From CAUZIZ01 sp965218775 (GTDB lineage Bacteria; Acidobacteriota; UBA6911; RPQK01; JAJDTT01), in NCBI GenBank assembly GCA_965218775.1, contig CBDCLS010000005.1:2356001-2420000 (forward strand): DNA of 64,000 bases, written 5' to 3'. A program made the position numbers and the translations under genes. Under the pieces are notes generated by a model that saw only the letters and a program-made list of their open reading frames with translations, was not told the origin of the DNA and did no database searches. The number at the start of each line of letters is the position of its first letter. The first letter of the stretch is position 1. This document shows, piece after piece, positions 28,157 through 35,830 of this stretch.

Positions 28157-28848
28157 GGATGCTTCTTCTGTTTCTGATTACTGGAATAGGCCTGGCCGAT
28201 ACCCGCCTCGATGTGGTTCACAAAAAGCGCCTTTGGTTCGATCAGGAAGGCAGTGTTCGAATCGACGCATCGGGGATTTCATTCCAGCCGGCCGGCAAAG
28301 ACGATGAAGTCCGAAGATGGGCCTATGAGGATATCCAGTCCCTCGACCGGCTGAGCACCACCGAGTTTCGGTTGCTCACCTACGAAGATGTGGCCTGGCG
28401 GCTGGGCCAGGACCAGCGCTACCATTTCGAGATCATCTCGGGCCAGTTTTCGAATGAGCTCTTCGCCGAGGTCGCGGCACGAATGGGAAAGCCCGTGACC
28501 GATCGTGTTGTCACCGAGCCCGAGAAGGCGGAACAGAGGCTCGCTGTGAAGCACCTGACCAGGCTTCGTGGTTCCGAAGGAACACTCTTTTTCACGCCGG
28601 AGCGAATCGTCTATGCAACCGACGCCAGGCAAGGCTCTCGCCAGTGGCTTCTCGCCCGCGACGTTCAGTCAGTCTGGTCAGCTGATCGCTATCGGCTCGA
28701 GATTCATGTCTACGAAGACAACCCAGGCGAGTTCCGACGGGCCCGAGTCTACAAGTTCGCCCTAAAGGAGCCGCTCAACGCTCAGTTCTACCGTCGCCTC
28801 AAACTCAAGTTGTACGGCCTGGAGAGGGCCCGCGGAGTTACGCCTTGA
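28153..28848 (+). CDS. Hypothetical exported protein, last gene of the efflux operon
   Basis: The 231-aa protein begins at an ATG that overlaps the cusA stop (ATGA). A short signal peptide (MRMLLLFLITGIGLA) is followed by two similar halves: GISFQPAGKDDEVRRWAYED-IQSL and TLFFTPERIVYATDARQGSR-QWLLARDVQSV. Each looks like a PH-like or GRAM-type beta-sandwich with a W-containing strand. The coupling implies co-expression with the pump; function is unknown. Confidence 0.75.
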   Translation: MRMLLLFLITGIGLADTRLDVVHKKRLWFDQEGSVRIDASGISFQPAGKDDEVRRWAYEDIQSLDRLSTTEFRLLTYEDVAWRLGQDQRYHFEIISGQFSNELFAEVAARMGKPVTDRVVTEPEKAEQRLAVKHLTRLRGSEGTLFFTPERIVYATDARQGSRQWLLARDVQSVWSADRYRLEIHVYEDNPGEFRRARVYKFALKEPLNAQFYRRLKLKLYGLERARGVTP

Positions 28849-28974
28849 ATGACTGAAACCGATCCTCGTCTCCAAGCCGAGGTCTCGAAGGATGTTGAAT
28901 CGACTTCGGTTCGCGGTTGGTCTTGTCGTGGCGGTGGCCCCCGGGCCTCCGCGTGTTGAGCTAGGCGGGCTAGA

Positions 28975-29004
28975 TTGATCCAGCGACCAGCTTGTGGCTA
29001 CAAT
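28975..29004 (+). promoter_or_regulatory. Candidate sigma-70 promoter of the Phd/VapC module
   Basis: TTGATC (28975-28980), an 18-bp spacer and TACAAT (28999-29004). The antitoxin ATG is at 29011, about where transcription would begin, so the message may be leaderless. Repeated TAGCTAC/GTGGCTAC motifs overlap the start and could be the autoregulatory operator. Confidence 0.45.
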
Positions 29005-29010
29005 AGCTAC

Positions 29011-29301
29011 ATGGTGAAAACCGTAGGGTCGCGAGAACTCAAGAACCGCTTGGGCACCTACCTGAGTCAGGTTCGAGAGGGGACTAGAATCATCGTGACC
29101 GATCGAGGACGCCCGGTGGCAGAGCTGCGTGCGTTCCGACCGGATACGACGGGCGAGGAATCTGGGCTTCTGGAGCTGGCGGCTCGGGGACTGGTCACTC
29201 CCCGGTCCCGCGAAGAACTGGCGCATCGATCGAAGCGGGTTCGTGTCGCCGGCAAGCCGGTATCGCAGACGATTCTGGGAGATCGTGAGGACCGTTTTTG
29301 A
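29011..29301 (+). CDS. Phd/YefM-type antitoxin
   Basis: The 96-aa protein begins MVKTVGSRELKNRLGTYLSQ, the Phd/YefM DNA-binding fold (helix, then EGTRIIVTDRGRPVAELR). The C-terminal tail, rich in charged residues, should cover the partner toxin. The start at 29011 is preferred to 28975 because the homologous domain begins there. It overlaps the toxin gene by four bases. Confidence 0.85.
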   Translation: MVKTVGSRELKNRLGTYLSQVREGTRIIVTDRGRPVAELRAFRPDTTGEESGLLELAARGLVTPRSREELAHRSKRVRVAGKPVSQTILGDREDRF

Positions 29302-29726
29302 TCGCTTATTTCGACTCCAGCGCTTTGGTCAAGAACTACGTCGAGGAAGTCGGCAGTGATTTCGTTCAAGACTTGCTGCGCACCTCCTTGCCGGTGACAA
29401 GCCGTTTTTCAGCAATCGAGATCGCTTCGGCTCTTGCACGCCGCTGCCGGGCCGGACAACTGACCGTGGCTGAGCGGGATCAGATAACGGCGGATCTTGA
29501 CCAGGACATCGATGCATTGTACGTCGTCGAGCTGGTACCCGAAGTTGTATCCGGTACCTTCAGAGTTCTTCACAAACATGCCCTTCGCTCGGCCGATGCC
29601 TGGCAGCTCGCCTGCTGCTGCCTGACTCAGGAGAGGGTAGAAACGCCCATACGCTTTATCAGCTTCGATACCAAACTCAATGAGGCAGCCCAGCGAGAGG
29701 GATTCTCCATTGCCAAACCTTCTTGA
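29298..29726 (+). CDS. PIN-domain toxin (VapC family)
   Basis: The 142-aa protein starts with TTG at 29298, overlapping the antitoxin stop. PIN-domain acidic residues are visible: Asp in AYFDSSALVK, Glu in FSAIEIASAL, Asp in RSADAWQLA and Asp in FISFDTKLNEAA. VapC toxins are Mg-dependent RNases acting on tRNA or rRNA. All acids are present, so it is predicted active and held by the upstream Phd-like protein. Confidence 0.88.
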   Translation: MIAYFDSSALVKNYVEEVGSDFVQDLLRTSLPVTSRFSAIEIASALARRCRAGQLTVAERDQITADLDQDIDALYVVELVPEVVSGTFRVLHKHALRSADAWQLACCCLTQERVETPIRFISFDTKLNEAAQREGFSIAKPS

Positions 29727-29800
29727 TTCCTTTCTCGCTGATCACAACCGATCCGACTTCAGCACCATTGGAGCGCAGCATCCGGCCCACCAAGCCCGTC
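29727..29800 (-). pseudogene. Aldehyde dehydrogenase remnant
   Basis: The sequence duplicates two separated parts of the ALDH gene at 38620-40059: its last codons plus downstream (MVLKSDRL, stop, and the ATCAGCGAGAAAGGAATCAA tail, matching about 38597-38645) and an internal VGRMLRS stretch (matching about 39340). The ~700 bp between them are deleted. This shows a second ALDH copy once lay here. Confidence 0.65.
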
Positions 29801-29888
29801 CAATCTCTCATGGACCGGGCGAGCTACTGGCAGTTCACAGAGGCTTCCGAAACGCTCTTGTGAACTCTGTACTCTTAGCAGGATTGGC

Positions 29889-30416
29889 CTATGATTCCAG
29901 CACTGTCCGTATCTCGGCAACGTCGTCAGCGCTCAGTGTGTTCGTGAAGTGAGTCAGGCGATCGATGATGTCCTTCGTACCGAGATACTCTTCCGCACAG
30001 GCCAGGTGCGTGAAGCCCGCGGGGTCGAAGCGGCCGTCTTCGTAGTAGACGAGGGCGATGCGCCAGCTGCCCTTGGCGATGGATTCGCGACAGCTACGGC
30101 AGCGGGCACGACCCGCCGGCGAACGCTGGACTCCGTCCGCGCGCGTCAGGCGGCGATGGGCGATCCCGAGTTGGGCCGTCTCCGACAGCCGCTGTCGATC
30201 CTCGACCTCCGCCGTGGTCCTCTGAAGAGCCTCCAGCAGTACTTCGGGCCGCTTGAAGGCGCCACAGCTCAGATGGAACCAGAGAACCATATCTCCTTCG
30301 TCCGCGTAGGGATTGGGAAGGCATTCTCCAAGGCGCAGCTCATCTTTGGCGATGTTCCGGCCGCATCCCCGGCACTTCGCTCGACCGCTGACAGCGGTTT
30401 CGATCGTGTGATTCAT
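29889..30416 (-). CDS. Double PARP-type zinc-finger protein
   Basis: The 175-aa protein holds two zf-PARP domains. The first (residues about 10-55) has SGRAKCRGCGRNIAKDELRL and ends WFHLSCG; the second (about 98-145) has GRARCRSCRESIAKGSWRIA and ends GFTHLACA. Both keep the C-x2-C plus H-x2-C ligands that in PARP-1 recognise DNA breaks. No ADP-ribosyltransferase domain is present in the protein or nearby. It may sense or bind damaged DNA, or act as an anti-toxin-style regulator. Three tandem 9-bp repeats lie directly before its ATG. Confidence 0.8.
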   Translation of the reverse strand: MNHTIETAVSGRAKCRGCGRNIAKDELRLGECLPNPYADEGDMVLWFHLSCGAFKRPEVLLEALQRTTAEVEDRQRLSETAQLGIAHRRLTRADGVQRSPAGRARCRSCRESIAKGSWRIALVYYEDGRFDPAGFTHLACAEEYLGTKDIIDRLTHFTNTLSADDVAEIRTVLES

Positions 30417-30420
30417 TTCG

Positions 30421-30447
30421 TTAGCGTACTTAGCGTACTTAGCGTAC
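30421..30447. repeat. Three tandem 9-bp repeats upstream of the zf-PARP gene
   Basis: TTAGCGTAC occurs three times without interruption. On the coding strand the repeat lies 5-31 bases before the ATG at 30416, where a ribosome-binding site is expected, and no Shine-Dalgarno sequence is visible there. Copy number changes could alter expression. Confidence 0.8.
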
Positions 30448-30599
30448 TACCTCGTAAGCATAACGCTCGGCGTAGGACCTCAACGTAGAGACCTGCCTCT
30501 CAATCGTTCTTTTTTCCCTCTGAACGTCGCTGGACACCCGACAGTAGACTGCGACTTTCCGTATGTTGTCTTTGATCCGATTCATGCTCAGTCCTCCCT

Positions 30600-30898
30600 A
30601 CAAGCAATCGTGTCCCCTCCGCTTCGCCCGGTGCCACGAGGCGGCTCGGCGGGCTCTGGGCAACTCGGCCCCCTACCCGCTGCGCTACGACGGGGTTCCC
30701 ATCGTGGACATCTCACTCCACAAGGAGTTCGCACTGGGCGAACAGAAGACGCTGGATTTCCGGGTGGATTTCTTCAACGCCCTCAACCACACCATTTTCA
30801 ACGCACCCGAAGGCAGAATAGACCGCTCCAGCGCAGGGCGGGTGACGTCGGCAGCGACGGCACGCCAAATCCAGATGGGATTCCGCTTTTCCTTTTAA
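30600..30898 (+). pseudogene. C-terminal fragment of a TonB-dependent outer-membrane receptor
   Basis: The reading frame ends with VDISLHKEFALGEQKTLDFR, then VDFFNALNHTIFNAPEG and RQIQMGFRFSF with a terminal aromatic residue. This is the last beta-strands of the large TonB receptors typical of Acidobacteriota (usually about 1,000 aa). The upstream strands and any start are absent, so it is a remnant. Confidence 0.75.
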
Positions 30899-30902
30899 GC
30901 GC

Positions 30903-30976
30903 GGCGGGGGCCTCCAGGGCGCCGCCTTTCAAGCCGAGAGACGACGATAACTTCGGCTTAGAGACCGAAGCAACGT
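30903..30976. repeat. Cloverleaf-like dispersed repeat (family R4, copy 3, diverged)
   Basis: GGGGGCCTCCAGGGCGCCGCC, here cut as GGGGGCCTCC and AGGGCGCCGCC, then CGAGAGACGACGATAACTTCGG and GAGACCGAAGCAACGTGA. The order of blocks matches other R4 copies, but the inner hairpin has drifted. It lies between the TonB remnant and the end of the kinase gene. Confidence 0.55.
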
Positions 30977-30984
30977 GACCGCTC

Positions 30985-33669
30985 TTATGGCTGAGCAGGG
31001 CCCGTGGGGACCAGACGCTTGAGTTCTTCGAACCAGTTGAGGACGACGTTGATCCGGGTAAGAGGTTCCCAATTCTTATGCTCCAGCATGACAAAACTTT
31101 GGCCATCGGGTGCAATGTCGTAAAACGGGTATCCTCCCTTGTAGGAGTGTTCGAACAAGGAACTCGGATTTCCCGCCTTGAAGGTGGGCTCGGTCTGGAT
31201 GGAAACCACTATCATCTCCGCGCCTTTTCGATAGTAAAGCTGTTTCCCGCTGCGGGCCCATACGGGGTTCTGGCCTCCATTCCTGGAGATCGGCTCCCTC
31301 CGGCCCCCACCGGGATAGCGCACTGCGTACACCTCGTTCCTTCCGGAGAGGTTGGAGGTGAACGCAAGCCAGTTGCCGTCCGGTGAGAACATGGGCTGCC
31401 TTTCTCGAAACTCAGTAGCAAGGAAGGGTCTGGGTTTACCTCCAACGGGGAGCACCCAAATGTCAAAGTCCTTTTTGACATCGGTAGACTGCTCGTAATA
31501 GGCCAGTACTTCCCCGTCAGGAGTCCACGAGCTGGTCATCACCAGGCCTTCACTCAGATTTTTAACGAGGGGCTCGACTTCGCCGGTGCCGTCTGCCGCC
31601 GCCCAGAGAATATGACGTTCTCCAGGCCAAGAGACGAATGCGATACGGCTGCCGTCTGGAGTCCACACGGGGAAACGAGAGTTCCCGTCAGTGATCAGAG
31701 GTATCCTGCTGCCTCGGTCGACTTCGTAGATCCAGATATTTCCTTCCAATTGAACGGCCAGGCGCTTCCCATCGGGCGAAAGGCGGGGGCTGGAGTCACA
31801 CTCAATTTCCGTGACTCGAGACTTCTTACCTTGAACATCCACCCAGACAACTGTCGCTGGCGGGGGGTCTCCGAGAGCCGGTTTGCTTCGGCTCCTGCCG
31901 CCCCCGGGAACGTAGGCCAGCGTTCCGTTTTCCGATATATCGAACTGAATGCCAGCCCCCTCCACTACCGGTGTAGAAGGCCCCCTGACCTCGAGCTTTT
32001 CCAGGTCAAACGGCGCTGCCAGCAGATCCGGGCCAGAGGCATAGAGCAAGTGACCGGTGGAAGCATAGCGGGGGGACATACCGTGTAAATCGAGTACCTT
32101 CTCCTCGCCCGTCTCCAGAGAACGCACCCGAATCCCAGAGGAGTCGTAGAAAAGGAGCGCCCGGCCGCCAGGAAGAATCTGGGGAGTCCAGGCCACTGGG
32201 TTCAGTTGCTCGGGGGTGCCTCCGGTCTCAGACACCCTCCAAAGCCCGGACTGTGCGGCATAGAATATCGTGCCATCCTGACTCCAGGTCATGCCGCGGT
32301 AAATAATAGGCCTCTCCAGGATATTCAGCGGCGCACCACCCAGTAAGGACACTTTCTTCAACCTGCCATGACCACCACCTACCAGATCCCCAAGAAAGCC
32401 CACCCATTTCCCATCAGGTTTGAAAAAAGGCATTAGGGCCTTCTCAGCCCCGGGAATCGGGTGGCTCTCCAGTTCACCGATGGGACGCAGGTACAGCCGA
32501 TTCGTATTGTCTTCAACTGCAGCGTACGCCAGTTGGGTCCCATCTCTGGAAAGCGCCAGCGCCCACCACCTGGGCGGCTCAGGAAACGCTTGGCCCGCAG
32601 GAAGATTGATCGTGAATCGACCAACTGTGGGTGGCGCAGGCAGGCTGTCGTATCCGGGACTCCAGAGCAAGAAACCCAGGAACGCACCTAGGAGCATCGA
32701 CAGACCCATAGCAGCGAAAGGGATTGGCCGCTGCCATCTGGCTGGGCTCGCAGTTTCCAGCTCCCCGTAGGAGTCATCGGAAGGCTGCTCGAGAACTTGG
32801 CTGATCTCGATCCTGGCGTCGCCAATGTGCTGGACGCGATCATAGGGGTCCTTCTCGAGACAGCGGCGCAGAAGCCTCCGGATCGTCAAGGGGGTGTCCT
32901 GGGGCAACCCCTCCCAGTCGGGGTCCTTCTGGAGAATCTTGGCAATGGAGTCGGCGATCGTGTTCCCCCCAAATTCCTGGGTTCCCGTCAGACACTCGAG
33001 CAGAACACACCCAAACGCCCAGATATCGGTCCTCCTGTCCACCGGCCTGCCGCGAGCCTGCTCCGGACTCATGTAGGCCGCCGTCCCCAGGACCATCCCC
33101 TCCTGTGTGGACTCCATCGTCAACGTGGGGGAGTGGGCCAGTTCCTGCTGCGTCAGCTCTGGGTCGAGCGCCTTGGCCAGGCCGAAGTCCAGGACCTTGA
33201 TCTTGCCCTGGGGCGTGATCTTCACATTGGCCGGTTTCAGATCCCGGTGAATGATCCCTTTCTCATGAGCTGCCTCTAGAGCCTGGGCGATCTCCAAGGC
33301 TATCCCGAGGGCCTCCTCCGTCGGGATCGGACCCTCGGCAATCCTCTCGGCCAGCGTCGGTCCCTCCACCAGTTCCAGCACCAGTGCCTGCACATCTCCG
33401 TCCACCTCCAGCCCGTGGATAGTGCTGATGTTGGAATGGTCGAGAGACGCCAAAACTTCCGCCTCTCTTTGAAAGCGACCCATTCTCTGAGGATCACGGG
33501 CGAACTTCTCGGGTACGATTTTCAGCGCGACCTGTCGGCCGAGACGAGTGTCCGTGGCCCGATAGACCGCACCCATGCCTCCTTCGCCGAGCTTCGCCGT
33601 GATCTTGTAATGATTAATGCTTTGGCCTCGCAATGCGGATCTCCAGACTACAGGGAACCTATCCACCAA
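30985..33669 (-). CDS. Membrane Ser/Thr protein kinase with C-terminal WD40/TolB-like propeller
   Basis: The 894-aa protein has a full Hanks-type kinase: glycine loop GEGGMGAV (28-35), Lys50 in VALKI, HRDLKPAN (141-148), DFGLA (161-165) and SPEQARG. One transmembrane helix (about 317-336) follows, then an extracytoplasmic propeller made of TolB/WD40-PD40 strands (SRDGTQLAYAAVEDN, SPDGKRLAVQ, TPDGSRIAFVSWPGE, SPDGNWLAFTSNLSG). This design is abundant in Acidobacteriota and is thought to sense outside ligands. The start at 33669 is a GTG close to an R6 repeat; a start nearer the conserved INHYKI motif is possible. Confidence 0.92.
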   Translation of the reverse strand: MVDRFPVVWRSALRGQSINHYKITAKLGEGGMGAVYRATDTRLGRQVALKIVPEKFARDPQRMGRFQREAEVLASLDHSNISTIHGLEVDGDVQALVLELVEGPTLAERIAEGPIPTEEALGIALEIAQALEAAHEKGIIHRDLKPANVKITPQGKIKVLDFGLAKALDPELTQQELAHSPTLTMESTQEGMVLGTAAYMSPEQARGRPVDRRTDIWAFGCVLLECLTGTQEFGGNTIADSIAKILQKDPDWEGLPQDTPLTIRRLLRRCLEKDPYDRVQHIGDARIEISQVLEQPSDDSYGELETASPARWQRPIPFAAMGLSMLLGAFLGFLLWSPGYDSLPAPPTVGRFTINLPAGQAFPEPPRWWALALSRDGTQLAYAAVEDNTNRLYLRPIGELESHPIPGAEKALMPFFKPDGKWVGFLGDLVGGGHGRLKKVSLLGGAPLNILERPIIYRGMTWSQDGTIFYAAQSGLWRVSETGGTPEQLNPVAWTPQILPGGRALLFYDSSGIRVRSLETGEEKVLDLHGMSPRYASTGHLLYASGPDLLAAPFDLEKLEVRGPSTPVVEGAGIQFDISENGTLAYVPGGGRSRSKPALGDPPPATVVWVDVQGKKSRVTEIECDSSPRLSPDGKRLAVQLEGNIWIYEVDRGSRIPLITDGNSRFPVWTPDGSRIAFVSWPGERHILWAAADGTGEVEPLVKNLSEGLVMTSSWTPDGEVLAYYEQSTDVKKDFDIWVLPVGGKPRPFLATEFRERQPMFSPDGNWLAFTSNLSGRNEVYAVRYPGGGRREPISRNGGQNPVWARSGKQLYYRKGAEMIVVSIQTEPTFKAGNPSSLFEHSYKGGYPFYDIAPDGQSFVMLEHKNWEPLTRINVVLNWFEELKRLVPTGPAQP

Positions 33670-33689
33670 ATACTAGATCTTTGGGTCTG

Positions 33690-33725
33690 GAAGGGCAATC
33701 TCAGGGGATGGTTTATATATTAATC
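33690..33725. repeat. Left half of R6 repeat, split by IS4 element
   Basis: GGAAGGGCAATCTCAGGGGA then TGGTTTATATATTAATC. It continues at 35060 after the IS (ATTAATCCGATGAATAGATG). The rejoined sequence aligns with 35590-35650 over about 80 bp. Confidence 0.7.
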
Positions 33726-35059
33726 CACTAGTGTCCGGTTATAAGTCCCATAGAGTCAACTGGTTAGAGCTAGGACTGTGGGCTTCCTGCAAGCTAGGTC
33801 TCATAAGTAGTTGATAAATGGGAACTTTCTCGAATGCGGTCACGCTCAAAACCTGCAGAATACTGTGTAGACTTTGGGGAAGCTTGAGTTCCTTTTTCAG
33901 GATTGCGATGAGGAGGTAAACGCAGACAGCAATCCAGATCTGGGTGCGAACGGCATTGTCGGAGGTGCCGTAGAAGGTCTTGATTCGCAGGTGCTGCTTG
34001 ATCCACTTGAAGAACAGCTCCACCTGCCAGCGGAGTTTGTAGAGGGAGGCGACGCTGAGGGCCGGAAGGGTGAAATTGTTCGTCAGGAAGACGAGAGATT
34101 TGTTGGTGGGAGCGTCGAAGAAGCGAACTCTTCGCAAGTGCTCTGGATAGTCTTGCCGAGATTTTGGCAAGGCCAAGCGCCCGGTGTGATCGCTGCGAAC
34201 TCCGGGCTGATCGGACCGGGGTCGAGAGGTGTAGCGAGTAAAGCGGAGATTCTTCTTGGCCCGAATCACAAAGTAGGCGCAAGCTTGATGAACGACATGC
34301 AGACGAGCAAAGTCGAGATAACCCCGGTCCATGACGTAAAAGGCACCGGGCTCGATGACGAGGGAATCCAACAGGTTGACGTCGTGGCACTTTCCCTGGG
34401 TGATCTCGATGACGGTGGGGATCGGACCCCGCAAGTCCAGCAGGGTGTGCAGTTTGATGGCGCCCTTGCGCTTGCGAAAGTGGGCCCAGGGAAACAAGCT
34501 CAAGCACAGGTCGATGGTGGTCGAGTCGAAGGCATAGACTGTCTCCCCCAGCTCCAGACCGAGTTGCTCGTTGGCATACAGGCGTCTGGCTTTGACAATG
34601 AGCTTCTGCGCCAAGTCGGCGTAGATACGCCAGTCCCGTGTTTCGTTGGCTTCGGCCAGGGTGCTGCGGGCCACCTCCCCGCGAAATCCCAGCGAATAGA
34701 GCAGCTCGCTTCGGGAGCGCAGGCAGGCCTCGATGTCCCGCAAGCTCTCCCGGTACGTCAACTGCGCGAAGGCCATGGCCAGAAACTGGTTCCGGCACGA
34801 GAAGCGGCGCACCCGGCGGTCTCCTCCGTAACGCTCGACACAGCGCTGGAACTGTTCCCGGTGAATCCCCTCCATCAGCTGGGCAAAAATCGTTCGTCTT
34901 GGGTTCATGGCCAGAGACTGGACTACGCCTCTGACCGTCTGGGTACGGGGCCAAGGAGAAGCCACGAAAATTCAAATGCGTCACACCCCTTCCTCGTCGC
35001 AACCTACTATACCCATGTAACTTATAGACGATCTCTACAATCTAAACCGGACAGCAGTG
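33726..35059 (-). mobile_element. IS4-family insertion sequence (copy A)
   Basis: The element is 1,334 bp with ends CACTAGTGTCCGGTTATAAG and CACTGCTGTCCGGTTTAGAT read inward, flanked by a 9-bp duplication ATATTAATC (33717-33725 and 35060-35068). It carries one transposase gene. Ends and duplication length match the related element at 51344-52659 (CAGTAGTGTCCCA), so they are cousins in the same IS4 group. Confidence 0.9.
33739..34965 (-). CDS. IS4-family transposase
   Basis: The 408-aa frame includes the first DDE Asp in YAFDSTTIDLCLSLFPWAHF, the second in FYVMDRGYLDFARLH, and the IS4 Y-R-E-K signature in YKLRWQVELFFKWIKQHL. A start at 34908 (MNPRRTIFAQLMEGIHREQF) fits the family better than 34965 and would give 389 aa. 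It is about 60% identical by eye to the copy at 51477-52643 in the core. Intact. Confidence 0.93.
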   Translation of the reverse strand: MASPWPRTQTVRGVVQSLAMNPRRTIFAQLMEGIHREQFQRCVERYGGDRRVRRFSCRNQFLAMAFAQLTYRESLRDIEACLRSRSELLYSLGFRGEVARSTLAEANETRDWRIYADLAQKLIVKARRLYANEQLGLELGETVYAFDSTTIDLCLSLFPWAHFRKRKGAIKLHTLLDLRGPIPTVIEITQGKCHDVNLLDSLVIEPGAFYVMDRGYLDFARLHVVHQACAYFVIRAKKNLRFTRYTSRPRSDQPGVRSDHTGRLALPKSRQDYPEHLRRVRFFDAPTNKSLVFLTNNFTLPALSVASLYKLRWQVELFFKWIKQHLRIKTFYGTSDNAVRTQIWIAVCVYLLIAILKKELKLPQSLHSILQVLSVTAFEKVPIYQLLMRPSLQEAHSPSSNQLTLWDL

Positions 35060-35256
35060 ATATTAATCCGATGAATAGATGGGGCTATTCTGCCTACCAT
35101 CCAGACTCCAGATCCCTCTGTGCGGTGACACCAACCGCTTGGGTTTTGTCAAGCGAGTGAAGACTTTTTCGCCACTGCAGGGCATGGCAGTCGACACGGT
35201 CTAATTCACTAGTGGCCGAGTTGCTGTCGGACAGCGGGGCATGAGAAGATTGGGGC

Positions 35257-35484
35257 ATGGCAAACACATCTCTTTCGGAGCTCCTCCAGCTCCCACCTGA
35301 GGAACGAGCCGAGCTGGCAATGGCCCTGTGGCAGAGCCTTACAGAGGCGGAGCGCCACGGAGAACTCACCCTAACGCCCGAGGAGGAAGCGGAACTGGAC
35401 CGTCGCTGGACTGAGCACCTCGAGACTCCTGATTCGGCGATTCCTTGGGAGGAGGTGCGCGCCAAGCTGCAGGGCAGCGAGTGA
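35257..35484 (+). CDS. Addiction-module antitoxin component
   Basis: The 75-aa protein (MANTSLSELLQLPPEERAEL) belongs to the short helical 'putative addiction module component' family, with the typical LALWQSL-type helix and ending in IPWEEVRAKLQ. It should bind and neutralise a ParE-type toxin encoded just downstream. The toxin start overlaps its stop codon (GTGA at 35481). Confidence 0.85.
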   Translation: MANTSLSELLQLPPEERAELAMALWQSLTEAERHGELTLTPEEEAELDRRWTEHLETPDSAIPWEEVRAKLQGSE

Positions 35485-35627
35485 CGCGCCAGGCCAAGTT
35501 TCGTCCCCAGGCTGAGGTTGAAGCCCTCGAAGCGCAAGTGTGGTACGAGGAACGACGACCCGGTCTTGGCACCGAGTTCGTGGGAGCAATCTGGAGGGGC
35601 AATCTCAGAGGATGGCGTATATATTAA
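35481..35627 (+). pseudogene. Truncated ParE/RelE-type toxin
   Basis: GTG at 35481 opens TRQAKFRPQAEVEALEAQVW, YEERRPGLGTEFVGAI, the normal N-terminal half of a ParE/RelE plasmid-stabilisation toxin (usually about 95 aa). After residue 37 it runs into an R6 repeat and ends WRGNLRGWRIY. The catalytic C-terminal strands are missing, so the toxin is most likely inactive. Confidence 0.7.
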
Positions 35628-35650
35628 TCCGAAGGATAGATCGAACCTTC
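35590..35650. repeat. R6 dispersed repeat inside the ParE-like gene
   Basis: GGAGGGGCAATCTCAGAGGA then TGGCGTATATATTAATCCGA. It matches the repeat split by IS4 copy A (33690-33725 plus 35060-35110). It replaced the end of the toxin gene. No gene is evident in 35628-35830. Confidence 0.7.
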
Positions 35651-35830
35651 TACCTACCACATCTGGGGCCTGGAGGCTTTTCCGTGGGCACCACGCCCTT
35701 ACCGGAAACTGATCGACAACGTTAACTTAGACCAGGGGAACCTCTTGTGCCTCGACCGGTTCCGATGTCCCAGATCTTGAGTCTGTCGAGCGACGACGTG
35801 AAATCTGATCGGTCAGTAGGATGGGTGTGT

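Noticed and set aside
30421..30447. Possible CRISPR-like array
   Set aside because: Three 9-bp repeats with no spacers; no cas genes in the window.
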